Shown piece by piece: positions 25,442 through 33,676 of a stretch of 64,000 nt of DNA. Within the stretch, counting starts at the first letter, position 1, and each line of letters begins with the position of its first letter. The stretch is from DATHRK01 sp035465395. GTDB lineage: Bacteria > Gemmatimonadota > Gemmatimonadetes > Longimicrobiales > RSA9. A model generated the notes under the pieces. It searched no databases. It saw nothing but the letters and a program-made list of their open reading frames with translations, and had not been told where the DNA came from. The stretch lies in the NCBI GenBank assembly GCA_035465395.1, contig DATHRK010000046.1:1-64000 (forward strand). Reading direction: 5' to 3'. The translations under genes were made by a program, and so were the position numbers.

Positions 25442-25936
25442 ATGGAAGAAGAGCAGGGGTCGAAGTACGGACGGTTCCTCGCGATGATCGGCACCTCCAC
25501 CGCGGCGATGCTGGGTCTGATGTACCTGAACACCTACGCGTGGGGGCACGTCTTCTGGAGCGAGACGCGCTTCTGGATGGCGTTCGTGATGGGCGCCGCG
25601 ATGGCGGTCATCATGCTGGCGTTCATGCTGGACATGTACAGGGACCGTCGGAAGAACATCGCGATCTTCGTCGGGTCCGCGTTGGTTTTCGCGGGCGCCT
25701 TGTGGCTGGTGCGGAGCCAGCAGACGATCGACGACGTGGACTACATGCGGGCCATGATTCCGCACCATTCCATCGCCGTGATGACCAGCGAACGCGCCCA
25801 CATACGCGACCCCCGTACGCGCCGCCTGGCGCAAGCGATCATCTCCGCGCAGCGTCGGGAGATCGCCGAGATGCGCTACCTCATCGCCGAGATCGAGGAG
25901 CACGGCATTCGCGGCCCCGCGCGGGGCGATCGATGA
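25442..25936 (+). CDS. DUF305-domain membrane protein
   Basis: A 164-residue protein. Three transmembrane segments occupy residues ~12-32 (FLAMIGTSTAAMLGLMYL), 41-60 (FWMAFVMGAAMAVIMLAFML) and 72-90 (IAIFVGSALVFAGALWLV). A C-terminal DUF305-type helix bundle follows, with YMRAMIPHHSIAVMTSERA and AQRREIAEMRYLIAEI. The histidine pair in PHH and the methionines resemble the metal-binding, ferritin-like DUF305 proteins often linked to copper handling; this is inference. The gene overlaps the next lipoprotein gene by four bases (ATGA), so the two form a unit. Confidence 0.75.
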   Translation: MEEEQGSKYGRFLAMIGTSTAAMLGLMYLNTYAWGHVFWSETRFWMAFVMGAAMAVIMLAFMLDMYRDRRKNIAIFVGSALVFAGALWLVRSQQTIDDVDYMRAMIPHHSIAVMTSERAHIRDPRTRRLAQAIISAQRREIAEMRYLIAEIEEHGIRGPARGDR

Positions 25937-26463
25937 GAGAGTTCGACCGGAGAAGCGATCGAACGAGGGGCATGTACGCTGCGCTGGTTGTGGCGCTCGC
26001 GATCGCGACAGCCGGTTGCACGGAGAACGTGGCTCCCGGCAACGACCGCGAGTCCGAGCTCGATCCGCCGGCCGCACCTGCGGCCCACGTCTCGGCGGAA
26101 ATCGCCCTCGAAGGCGTCGACCCGTCGTTGCTCCAGCCGCAGATCCTCACCTACGCCGATCTGGGCAATCTTCCCGACATCGGAGGGCGCTGCCTGTTCC
26201 GGTTTACCGAGGTGGGATTCCCGGCGCTGGCGTACGGTACGAGCGCGGTCGTGAAGCTGAACGGCCGGCTGATCTCGCTGCTGCGTGCAGGCGAAGGGCG
26301 CTACGAGGATGGAGGGATCATGGTCACCATCCGATCGCTCGATAGCGACGCCGCACCCGCGGAGCGGACCTCCAGCGAGCTCGTACTGCGACTTCCCGGC
26401 CAGGCACACGAGCTCGGATTCCACGGCGTGTCCACATGCGAGGCGACCGTTGCGGACGGTTGA
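25933..26463 (+). CDS. Putative lipoprotein, unknown function
   Basis: A 176-residue protein I do not recognise. After a charged stretch (MREFDRRSDRTRG) comes the hydrophobic core MYAALVVALAIATAGC, whose final Cys fits a lipobox, so it is probably a lipoprotein. An in-frame ATG at 25972 would start directly at the signal peptide and is an alternative. The mature region begins with an acidic Pro/Ala-rich linker and contains two cysteines (GRCLFRFTEVGFPALAYG and STCEATVADG) that could form a disulfide. Translation is coupled to the DUF305 gene by a 4-base overlap, suggesting a shared envelope role. Confidence 0.6.
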   Translation: MREFDRRSDRTRGMYAALVVALAIATAGCTENVAPGNDRESELDPPAAPAAHVSAEIALEGVDPSLLQPQILTYADLGNLPDIGGRCLFRFTEVGFPALAYGTSAVVKLNGRLISLLRAGEGRYEDGGIMVTIRSLDSDAAPAERTSSELVLRLPGQAHELGFHGVSTCEATVADG

Positions 26464-26494
26464 GCAGGAGGCACGTTGCGGCCGCGGTGCCCTG

Positions 26495-26824
26495 GTGCGC
26501 CGTCGAGGCACACGGGCAGCAGCCCTGTTCGCTCACCTGCGGCGCAAGGCACGGGTGCTCCGGTTCGACGGGCGCGCCCTCGCGATCGCCGCGCGGGACC
26601 CTCGCACCCCCCGTGCGGCCCGGGCGCTCGCGGTCGCAGTAACCGCCTACGCCCTCAGCCCGATCGACCTCGTTCCCGACTTCATTCCCGTCATCGGGTT
26701 GATCGACGACCTGCTCATCGTCCCGGCGGGGATCGCGCTCTGCCTACGAATGATCCCCCCAGAGGTCCTGCGAGAGGCCAGGGACCGGGTGGGCCGGCAA
26801 GAACCGGTGGGGAAGGCGGGTTGA
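26495..26824 (+). CDS. YkvA-family (DUF1232) small membrane protein
   Basis: A 109-residue protein. The core ARDPRTPRAARALAVAVTAYAL-type helix followed by SPIDLVPDFIPVIGLIDDLL is the hallmark of DUF1232/YkvA proteins, with one or two membrane helices around residues 40-95 and a basic C-terminus. The start is uncertain: GTG at 26495 gives the usual short basic N-terminal helix, but the nearest AGGAGG is over 20 bases upstream. The family has no firm function; a membrane or detergent-stress role has been suggested for relatives. Confidence 0.7.
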   Translation: MRRRGTRAAALFAHLRRKARVLRFDGRALAIAARDPRTPRAARALAVAVTAYALSPIDLVPDFIPVIGLIDDLLIVPAGIALCLRMIPPEVLREARDRVGRQEPVGKAG

Positions 26825-26873
26825 GGGAGCCGGGCTGCGTGCTTCGTTTCGTGTCTGCGCGCGCCGTCGCCCG

Positions 26874-28667
<1,794 letters not shown>

Positions 28668-28671
28668 TTCC

Positions 28672-28775
28672 GCTCTCCCTACGCCGGTGTCAGCCGGATC
28701 AGGTTCCGAGGGACTCTCTCAACCCGTCGGCCCGGCGCCCAGTGTCCGACGCCGATGCGGGTACCCCTGGCGGTC
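28672..28775 (-). ncRNA. TPP riboswitch (THI element) upstream of thiC
   Basis: On the minus strand, the leader carries the conserved blocks of the TPP aptamer in order: AGGGGT(ACC) at 28768-28760, a variable stem (28759-28717), GTTGAGAG (CTGAGA block), then CCCTCGGAACCTGATCCGG (28712-28694) and ACCGGCGTAGGGA (28687-28675). CCGC at the 5' end can pair with GCGG at the 3' end as P1. The aptamer ends four bases before the ATG, so ligand binding probably masks the ribosome site (translational control). No separate T-tract terminator is seen. Confidence 0.92.
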
Positions 28776-28781
28776 GTCTGC

Positions 28782-28810
28782 ACCCTAGCGTGGACCGGTG
28801 CCACCAGCAA
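28782..28810 (-). promoter_or_regulatory. Candidate thiC promoter
   Basis: On the minus strand, TTGCTG (28810-28805) and TAGGGT (28787-28782) are separated by 17 bases. A start site ~7 bases further would be at the 5' end of the riboswitch aptamer, which supports the assignment. Confidence 0.5.
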
Positions 28811-28896
28811 GGTAGGGCCCGGCGTAGCGGAGAGGCTCGTCCCGGCGCACTCTATGGCCGTTCAGCCGGAGACGCTTCGCCCGCACATACGAACCC

Positions 28897-29436
28897 ATGG
28901 TCATCGAGTCCTTCTTCGCCGGCCCCTGGGGCCCCCTGCTGATCTTCCTCGCGCGGCTCATCGACGTCTCGATGGCGACCCTGCGCATGATGCTGTCCAT
29001 GCGCGGCGTGCGGTGGACCGCCCCCCTGATCGGATTCTTCGAGGCGCTGTTGTGGGTGCTCGCGGTGGGCACCGCGATCCGCCACCTCGACAGCCCGCTG
29101 CACATCCTGGGGTACGCGGGGGGATTCGCGGCCGGGAGCTGGGTCGGTCTCTGGATCGAGGCCCGATTGGCTTTCGGCGTGGCGAGCGTGCGCATCATCT
29201 CGACGCACGCCGGGGTCGAGATGGCCGACGCGCTACGGGGGCGGGGCTACGGCGTCACCGAGTTTCGCGGGGAGGGCCGCGACGGGCCCGTGGAGGTCGT
29301 GTTCACGGTATCCCCGCGGCGTCAGGTGCCCGACATACTGCGCGAGGTCGGCTCGTGGGATCCCGATGCATTCGTCACCCTCGAGCAGGCCCAGGGGATC
29401 GAGCGGGGCTGGCTGTTCCAGCGGCGCAGGAAATAG
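28897..29436 (+). CDS. UPF0316 (DUF2179/DUF5698) membrane protein
   Basis: A 179-residue protein. Three transmembrane helices lie in residues ~10-90 (LIFLARLIDVSMATLRMML, FFEALLWVLAVGTAI, ILGYAGGFAAGSWVGLWIEA). A soluble DUF2179-like domain at ~95-170 follows, with VRIISTHAGVEMADALRGRGYGV and VEVVFTVSPRRQVPDILREV. This architecture matches UPF0316 proteins, whose C-terminal domain resembles small-ligand or nucleotide sensing domains. Function is not established. It is convergent with the MATE gene and separated from it by a strong hairpin. Confidence 0.8.
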   Translation: MVIESFFAGPWGPLLIFLARLIDVSMATLRMMLSMRGVRWTAPLIGFFEALLWVLAVGTAIRHLDSPLHILGYAGGFAAGSWVGLWIEARLAFGVASVRIISTHAGVEMADALRGRGYGVTEFRGEGRDGPVEVVFTVSPRRQVPDILREVGSWDPDAFVTLEQAQGIERGWLFQRRRK

Positions 29437-29472
29437 GGCCGGGCGCAGGGAGTCTGGCCGCGCGCCCGGCCC
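29436..29472. terminator. Bidirectional hairpin between convergent UPF0316 and MATE genes
   Basis: A perfect 11-bp stem (GGGCCGGGCGC / GCGCCCGGCCC) with a 15-base loop begins at the last base of the UPF0316 stop codon and ends eight bases before the MATE stop. It can fold in either direction and suits both convergent transcripts, though no T-tract follows. Confidence 0.55.
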
Positions 29473-29479
29473 GGTCGCG

Positions 29480-30901
29480 TCACACCGCCACCGTCTTCCA
29501 CTTCCCGCGCCGGAAGACCAGAGCGCTGACCACCGCCAGCGTCGAGAACGCCACCGTGATCGCCACGAAGACTCCAGCCGCCCCCAGGCCCGTCCGGTAG
29601 GAAAGGAACCAGGCGAGCGGGATCTCCCACAGCCAGAAGCACAACAGGTTGATATACGTGGGCGTCCAGGTGTCTCCGGCCCCGTTGAAGGAGTTCGTCA
29701 GCACCATGCCGTACGAGTAGAAGACGAACCCCAGGCTGATGACGCGAAGAGCCGTCACCGCGTAGTGCGCGGTATCACCGCCGCCTCCGAACCAGCCGAC
29801 GATCTGCGGCGCGCCCGCCATGAACAGGACGCCCACCGATCCCAGGAACACCAGGTTCATCCGGCCAGCTAGCCACACCGACCGCTCCGCGCGATCGGGC
29901 TTGCCGGCGCCGAGGGACTGGCCGACCATGGTCGCGGCCGCGTTTGCGAGCCCCCACGCGGGCAGCAGCGCGAACAGCACGATGCGGATCGCGATCGTGT
30001 ATCCGGCAACCGCCTCGCTGCCGAACTCGGCCATGATCCGAACCAGAGCGACGTAACTGGCCGTGCCGATGAACGTCTGCAGCGTGCCGGTCGCCGACAG
30101 CCGGATCACCCGCCCCATCACCTCCGGCACGACGCGCAGGTGCCGGGCCGCGACGTGCAGCACGCCCGTGCCCTTGAGGAGGAGTGCGAGCTGCACGACG
30201 ACGGCCGTGCCGCGGCCGATGTTGGTCGCGATCGCCGCCCCCGTGACCCCCAGCTCGGGGAATGGGCCGATCCCGAAGATCAGAAGGGGATCGAGCACGA
30301 TGTTGATCGAGTTCGCCAGCCACAGGACGCGCATCGCGATGGCCGCGTCGCCCGCACCCCGGAAAGCGGCATTCATCAGGAAGAGCAGCAGGATCACCGC
30401 GTTGCCGCCGATCATGATCGCCGTGTAGCTGCTCCCGATCTCCAGGACGGTCTCCTCCGCGCCCATCAACCGGAGAAGCTCGTCGGCCCTCGGCGCGAAG
30501 ACGATCGCGAGCACGGCGGACGTGATGACGCCGAGGAGGATCGCCTGGCCCGCGGCACGCGAGGCGCCGTTCCGGTTTCCCTCGCCGGTGCGCCGAGCCA
30601 CGACGGCCGTCACGCCGATGCTCAGCCCGATCGCCACCGTGTAGATCAGCGTCATCATCGACTCGGTCAGCCCCACCGCCGTCATGGCGTCGGCGCCGAG
30701 CCGCGAGACGAAGAAGATGTCCGCGACGGCGAACACCGACTCCATCGCCATCTCCAGGACCATCGGGACTGCGAGCAGTACGATCGCCTCCCCGATGGGG
30801 CCGTGCGCGGCGTCCACGCTGCGTCCTCGAGCCGCGTCCCTGATCAGGCGCAGCCAGCCGCCCAGCCCGGCAACCCCCGTCTCGCCTTCCCTCACCGACA
30901 T
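29480..30901 (-). CDS. MATE-family multidrug/metabolite exporter
   Basis: A 473-residue polytopic membrane protein with about 12 helices. The MATE architecture is seen twice: LLAVPMVLEMAMESVFAVAD in the first half with AMTAVGLTESMM, and RLSATGTLQTFIGTASYVAL in the second half with VAGYTIAIRIVLFALLPAWGLANAAATMVGQ. MATE proteins export drugs or metabolites using Na+ or H+ gradients; the substrate is unknown. The ATG at 30901 has GAGG six bases upstream. A strong intrinsic terminator ends only 23 bases before the start codon and a 36-codon ORF precedes it, so expression may be controlled by attenuation. Confidence 0.88.
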   Translation of the reverse strand: MSVREGETGVAGLGGWLRLIRDAARGRSVDAAHGPIGEAIVLLAVPMVLEMAMESVFAVADIFFVSRLGADAMTAVGLTESMMTLIYTVAIGLSIGVTAVVARRTGEGNRNGASRAAGQAILLGVITSAVLAIVFAPRADELLRLMGAEETVLEIGSSYTAIMIGGNAVILLLFLMNAAFRGAGDAAIAMRVLWLANSINIVLDPLLIFGIGPFPELGVTGAAIATNIGRGTAVVVQLALLLKGTGVLHVAARHLRVVPEVMGRVIRLSATGTLQTFIGTASYVALVRIMAEFGSEAVAGYTIAIRIVLFALLPAWGLANAAATMVGQSLGAGKPDRAERSVWLAGRMNLVFLGSVGVLFMAGAPQIVGWFGGGGDTAHYAVTALRVISLGFVFYSYGMVLTNSFNGAGDTWTPTYINLLCFWLWEIPLAWFLSYRTGLGAAGVFVAITVAFSTLAVVSALVFRRGKWKTVAV

Positions 30902-30923
30902 GCTCTGCCTCGAATCTCGCTCG

Positions 30924-30961
30924 AAAAGAAAACGGCCCCCCGGCGAGGCGCCGGAGGGCCG
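30924..30961 (-). terminator. Intrinsic terminator immediately upstream of the MATE gene
   Basis: On the minus strand, arms CGGCCCTCCGGCG and CGCCGGGGGGCCG (12 of 13 pairs, 3-base loop) are followed by TTTTCTTTT. This is a textbook rho-independent terminator, ending 23 bases before the MATE start. A 16-bp perfect palindrome, CGTCCACGCGTGGACG, lies two bases upstream (30963-30978). Confidence 0.85.
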
Positions 30962-30989
30962 TCGTCCACGCGTGGACGCAGCTCCAGGA

Positions 30990-31100
30990 TCACCTCGTGC
31001 CCGGGCTCCCTGCCGATACGAACCCCACGACGCCGAACCCGCGGATGCGCGGATCGGCCGGGTTCGGTCGGGTCGCCTTCGAGGTGTTCTGGTTGCGCAT
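30990..31100 (-). CDS. 36-codon ORF: candidate leader peptide or microprotein upstream of the MATE gene
   Basis: A 36-residue ORF with ATG at 31100 and TGA at 30990-30992. The product is basic (five Arg, one Lys, one Asp). The N-terminal half is hydrophilic (MRNQNTSKATRPNPADPRIR) and the C-terminal half hydrophobic and Gly-rich (GFGVVGFVSAGSPGTR). It lies in its own unit: a promoter 48-76 bases upstream, purine-rich ribosome-site sequence (GGAAGGAAG, with AAGGAGG further up), and an intrinsic terminator 29 bases after the stop. I do not recognise a family. It may be a regulatory leader peptide for the exporter downstream, or a free microprotein. No peptide-modifying enzyme is nearby, so a RiPP precursor is less likely. 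Confidence 0.5.
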   Translation of the reverse strand: MRNQNTSKATRPNPADPRIRGFGVVGFVSAGSPGTR

Positions 31101-31147
31101 GGACTCTTTTCTTCCTTCCCGGACCTCCTTGGCCCGAGCGGACGCCC

Positions 31148-31176
31148 ATGGTACCGCCGCGGGCGCCGCGGGTCAA
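31148..31176 (-). promoter_or_regulatory. Candidate promoter of the 36-codon ORF/MATE unit
   Basis: On the minus strand, TTGACC (31176-31171) and TACCAT (31153-31148) are spaced by exactly 17 bases, matching five and four of six sigma-70 consensus positions. Initiation would fall near 31141, giving a ~40-base leader before the ATG at 31100. It lies just downstream of the terminator of the neighbouring TPR gene. Confidence 0.6.
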
Positions 31177-31195
31177 CGAATTCGAGTTGGGCACG

Positions 31196-31227
31196 AAAAG
31201 GCCCCGGCGGCTGCCGCCGCCGGGGCC
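31196..31227 (-). terminator. Intrinsic terminator of the secreted TPR gene
   Basis: A perfect 12-bp stem (GGCCCCGGCGGC / GCCGCCGGGGCC, 4-base loop) is followed on the minus strand by TTTTC. It lies 59 bases past the stop of the gene at 31286-31777 and insulates the next unit. Confidence 0.8.
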
Positions 31228-31285
31228 ATCTATCGTGAACGTCCCGGTGCCCGCGTGGCTCTCTGGAGCCTCGGGGCACTCGCCC

Positions 31286-31777
31286 TCAGAGCGCCCCGAC
31301 GCGCGCGCCGATGGCCTCGCGGTCCGCGTCGGGCAGGAGCGGGGAAGCGGTAAGCCGGCGCGCCTTCTCGGCGAGCTCGACGGCCTCACTGGAGTCGCCC
31401 TGCTCCGAAGCGGCGTGGGCCGCGTCGATGTAGGCGTAGGCCGCGTCTACCAGGTCGCCCCGAGCGAGGGCGAGCTCGGCGGCCGAGGCGAACGCCCGCC
31501 GGGCCTTGCCGAGGTCGCCGGCCTGCGCGTACACACGGCCGGCGAAGCGCATGGTCGCGGAGGCCGCCGGGTCGTCCTCGGACAGGTTCTCGGCGGAACG
31601 TCGCAGAAGGCTCGCAGCCTCCGCCCAACGATGCGGCGAATCCAGGAGCGAGATTGCCTGCGCATGCAGCTGCTGCGCGCGCTCGGGGTCCGAGCGCGGG
31701 TCTGAGTCGGAAGCGGACGCGGGCGCGGACGCCAGCGCGACGAGGGTCAGGGCCATCAGGCCGGTCTTGGCGATCAT
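31286..31777 (-). CDS. Small secreted TPR-like protein
   Basis: A 163-residue exported protein. MIAKTGLMALTLVALASAPASA is a signal peptide, followed by an Asp-rich linker. The remainder is helical with TPR-like pairs: HRWAEAASLLRRSAENL, ATMRFAGRVYAQAGDLGKARRAFASAAELA, and DAAHAASEQGDSSEAVELAEKARRL. GGAG lies eight bases before the ATG. It has its own terminator, so it appears to be monocistronic. Periplasmic scaffolding is plausible; the partner is unknown. Confidence 0.7.
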   Translation of the reverse strand: MIAKTGLMALTLVALASAPASASDSDPRSDPERAQQLHAQAISLLDSPHRWAEAASLLRRSAENLSEDDPAASATMRFAGRVYAQAGDLGKARRAFASAAELALARGDLVDAAYAYIDAAHAASEQGDSSEAVELAEKARRLTASPLLPDADREAIGARVGAL

Positions 31778-31984
31778 CTTGTATCTCCGTACGTGTCGTT
31801 TGCGTATCTGGAGCCGATCCTACGACCGGCTGGAGGGCCCTACGAACGAAGTCCCGACGGGTTTCGCGCTGCGCATCGTTTGCGACCCTCACGAGTGAGA
31901 CGGGCCGCCCACGCAGAGCGTTGCATGCAGGTTGTCAGGGTTGTGTGGAGCCGCTCCGCGGCCTCGCCCGTCGGCCTCCGGGCG

Positions 31985-33004
31985 TCAGGCGATCGCGACG
32001 AAATTCCCGCCCTCGAGCAGGCCGACCCGGGCGGCAGTGGCACGAACGGACGCTCGCCCGCCCGCCCGCCCGACCGCCCCGAGATGGAGCGCTTCGGCGA
32101 ACGTGATCGCCTCCTCCACGGGCACCACCGGCGCGCCGTGGATGTCCTGCCCGATCTTGCGGGGGTCGACCTCCACGAAGGCGAGCACCGCGATCCCGGC
32201 GTCCAGAAGGGCCCGCGAGAAGGCCTTGCCGGTGGGTCCGGCGCCCCAGATCACCGCGCCAGCGCGCCCGGCGAGCAGGCTGCGCCGCAGGTGGTGCACC
32301 TTGCATCTCCTGAATGCCGCGGGCGAGTACGCGGGGGCATTCCGCGAGAGCCGCCCGGGGTCGTCCCACCAACGCAGCAGCCGGGCCGGCACGTTTCGGC
32401 ACCGCACGCCCGCCAGGTGCAGGCGAAGGAGCAGATCGTAGTCCTCGGGCCAGCCCATGTCCCTGTAGCCCCCGACGTCTTCCAGCACGTCGGCGCGCAG
32501 GAAGAACGTCGGGTGCGCCACCGGGCACTCCACCCAGACGTCGCGGGCGATCTCCTGAGGGGTGACCAGCGCGTTCAGCCACGCTTCGTAGCGCCGGGCT
32601 CCGTCGGACAGGCCGGCTCGCGGCGCGTAGCGCACGTGACAGCCGACCAGCCCAACCTCCCCGTCCGAGACGGCGAGCTCGTATTGCCGGAAGAGGCGCA
32701 TCGGGTGGGCTTCGTCGTCGGCGTCCATGCGCGCCAGCCAACGGCCGCGGGCGTGCCGGCGGGCGGTTTCGAGCGCGGCGACGATGCCGAGGGGCGGCTG
32801 GCCGACGGGGCGGACACGCGGATCCGTGCGTGCCCAGCGTGCCAGTATCGCCGCAGTGGCGTCGGACGATCCGTCGTCCACCGCCACGACTTCGAAGCGC
32901 CGGAAGAGCTGCCTGTCGAGGGAGGCGAGCGCGCGTTCGAGCGTCCGCTCGCCGTTGCGGACGGGGAGGAGGACGGAGACGTCGGGGGCGGCGCGGGAGC
33001 TCAC
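31985..33004 (-). CDS. Family 2 glycosyltransferase with C-terminal PglD-like Rossmann domain
   Basis: A 339-residue enzyme. Residues ~8-220 are a GT-A fold: VSVLLPVRNGERTLERALAS, VAVDDGSSDATAAIL (nucleotide-sugar Asp), RWLARMDADDEAHPMRL (DxD-type motif) and WPEDYDLLLRLHLAG (catalytic ED pair). Residues ~240-300 have a second motif, AVIWGAGPTGKAFSRALL with FVEVDPRKIGQDIHGAPV, like the N-terminal nucleotide-binding region of PglD-type acyltransferases. This fusion occurs in some polysaccharide transferases. Donor and acceptor are unknown. It is the last gene of a minus-strand set with a TonB-like protein gene and pabBC, with gaps of 33-42 bases. Confidence 0.82.
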   Translation of the reverse strand: MSSRAAPDVSVLLPVRNGERTLERALASLDRQLFRRFEVVAVDDGSSDATAAILARWARTDPRVRPVGQPPLGIVAALETARRHARGRWLARMDADDEAHPMRLFRQYELAVSDGEVGLVGCHVRYAPRAGLSDGARRYEAWLNALVTPQEIARDVWVECPVAHPTFFLRADVLEDVGGYRDMGWPEDYDLLLRLHLAGVRCRNVPARLLRWWDDPGRLSRNAPAYSPAAFRRCKVHHLRRSLLAGRAGAVIWGAGPTGKAFSRALLDAGIAVLAFVEVDPRKIGQDIHGAPVVPVEEAITFAEALHLGAVGRAGGRASVRATAARVGLLEGGNFVAIA

Positions 33005-33037
33005 GGGGGGCCCCTCACTCCCGCTCGTTCCTCGGTG

Positions 33038-33634
33038 CTAGAAGCCGATCGGCCCGCCCCTCGGAGGCCGCGCGGGGCAGTGGCCATCGCCGATGCCCAG
33101 GGACGCGCGGATGCGGCCATCACGTCGCGCCTTTGCCTCGTCCTCGCCCGACCAGCCGAGCTTGGCCTTGCGCACGCCGCCAGGGGTGTAGGCGGCCGCG
33201 CGAGCCGATGCGATCGACGCCGGTGTCGCGACCTCCGCGGTGGCGCTCGCGAGCAACAGCGGCGATGCCACCGGGGCGCGGTAGGCGAGCAGCACCGGCG
33301 GAGCGGCCGGGGTGGCCCCGCCGAGCGTCGGTGCCGTGGCCGGCGCGCCCGCCGACCGGGCCGCGGCGGCTCCATCGTCCGCAGCGGCCGACGCGGCGGC
33401 GTCCGTCGAGACGCGGGGTCGCGTCCGCGACTCCAGGGCGGACTCGACGACGATCAGTCGGAGGGCGCCGTCGTCGGGCGCGAACTCCGGCGGGCGGTCG
33501 TCCGGGGCTGGCAACTCCGGCGGCGCGAAGGACACGAGCGCGAACAGGATTCCGTGTGCCAAGATGGAGAGGGCGGCTCCGGCCGCGAACGCCTTGCGGT
33601 CGGTGCGGGGGGTCAATCGGGGCATGGCGGCCAC
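33038..33634 (-). CDS. TonB-like N-terminally anchored protein without a recognisable TonB C-terminal domain
   Basis: A 198-residue protein. Residues ~14-36 (KAFAAGAALSILAHGILFALVSF) form one membrane helix with the His seen in TonB/ExbD-interacting helices, followed by a Pro/Asp-rich stretch (PPELPAPDDRPPEFAPDDG) and then a long Ala-rich region. The last ~35 residues are Gly/Arg-rich (EAKARRDGRIRASLGIGDG). The conserved TonB C-terminal fold (YP..A...G) is absent. It could be an energy-transducer relative, or an unrelated anchored linker protein. It lies between pabBC and the glycosyltransferase gene in one probable operon. Confidence 0.5.
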   Translation of the reverse strand: MAAMPRLTPRTDRKAFAAGAALSILAHGILFALVSFAPPELPAPDDRPPEFAPDDGALRLIVVESALESRTRPRVSTDAAASAAADDGAAAARSAGAPATAPTLGGATPAAPPVLLAYRAPVASPLLLASATAEVATPASIASARAAAYTPGGVRKAKLGWSGEDEAKARRDGRIRASLGIGDGHCPARPPRGGPIGF

Positions 33635-33676
33635 CTGTTTCCTGGCCGGAGACGCGCGCGTCCTCGGCGGTTGCTC

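Noticed and set aside
30990..31100. Lasso or lanthipeptide precursor interpretation of the 36-codon ORF
   Set aside because: No acidic residue at ring position 7-9 after the GFGVVG segment, no Cys for lanthionine, and no maturation enzyme nearby.
30892..31389. A longer minus-strand ORF starting at the -10 of the 36-codon unit and running through its terminator
   Set aside because: It would read through both the terminator and the MATE start, and its composition is Arg/Pro-rich without a pattern. The 36-codon frame sits between promoter and terminator.
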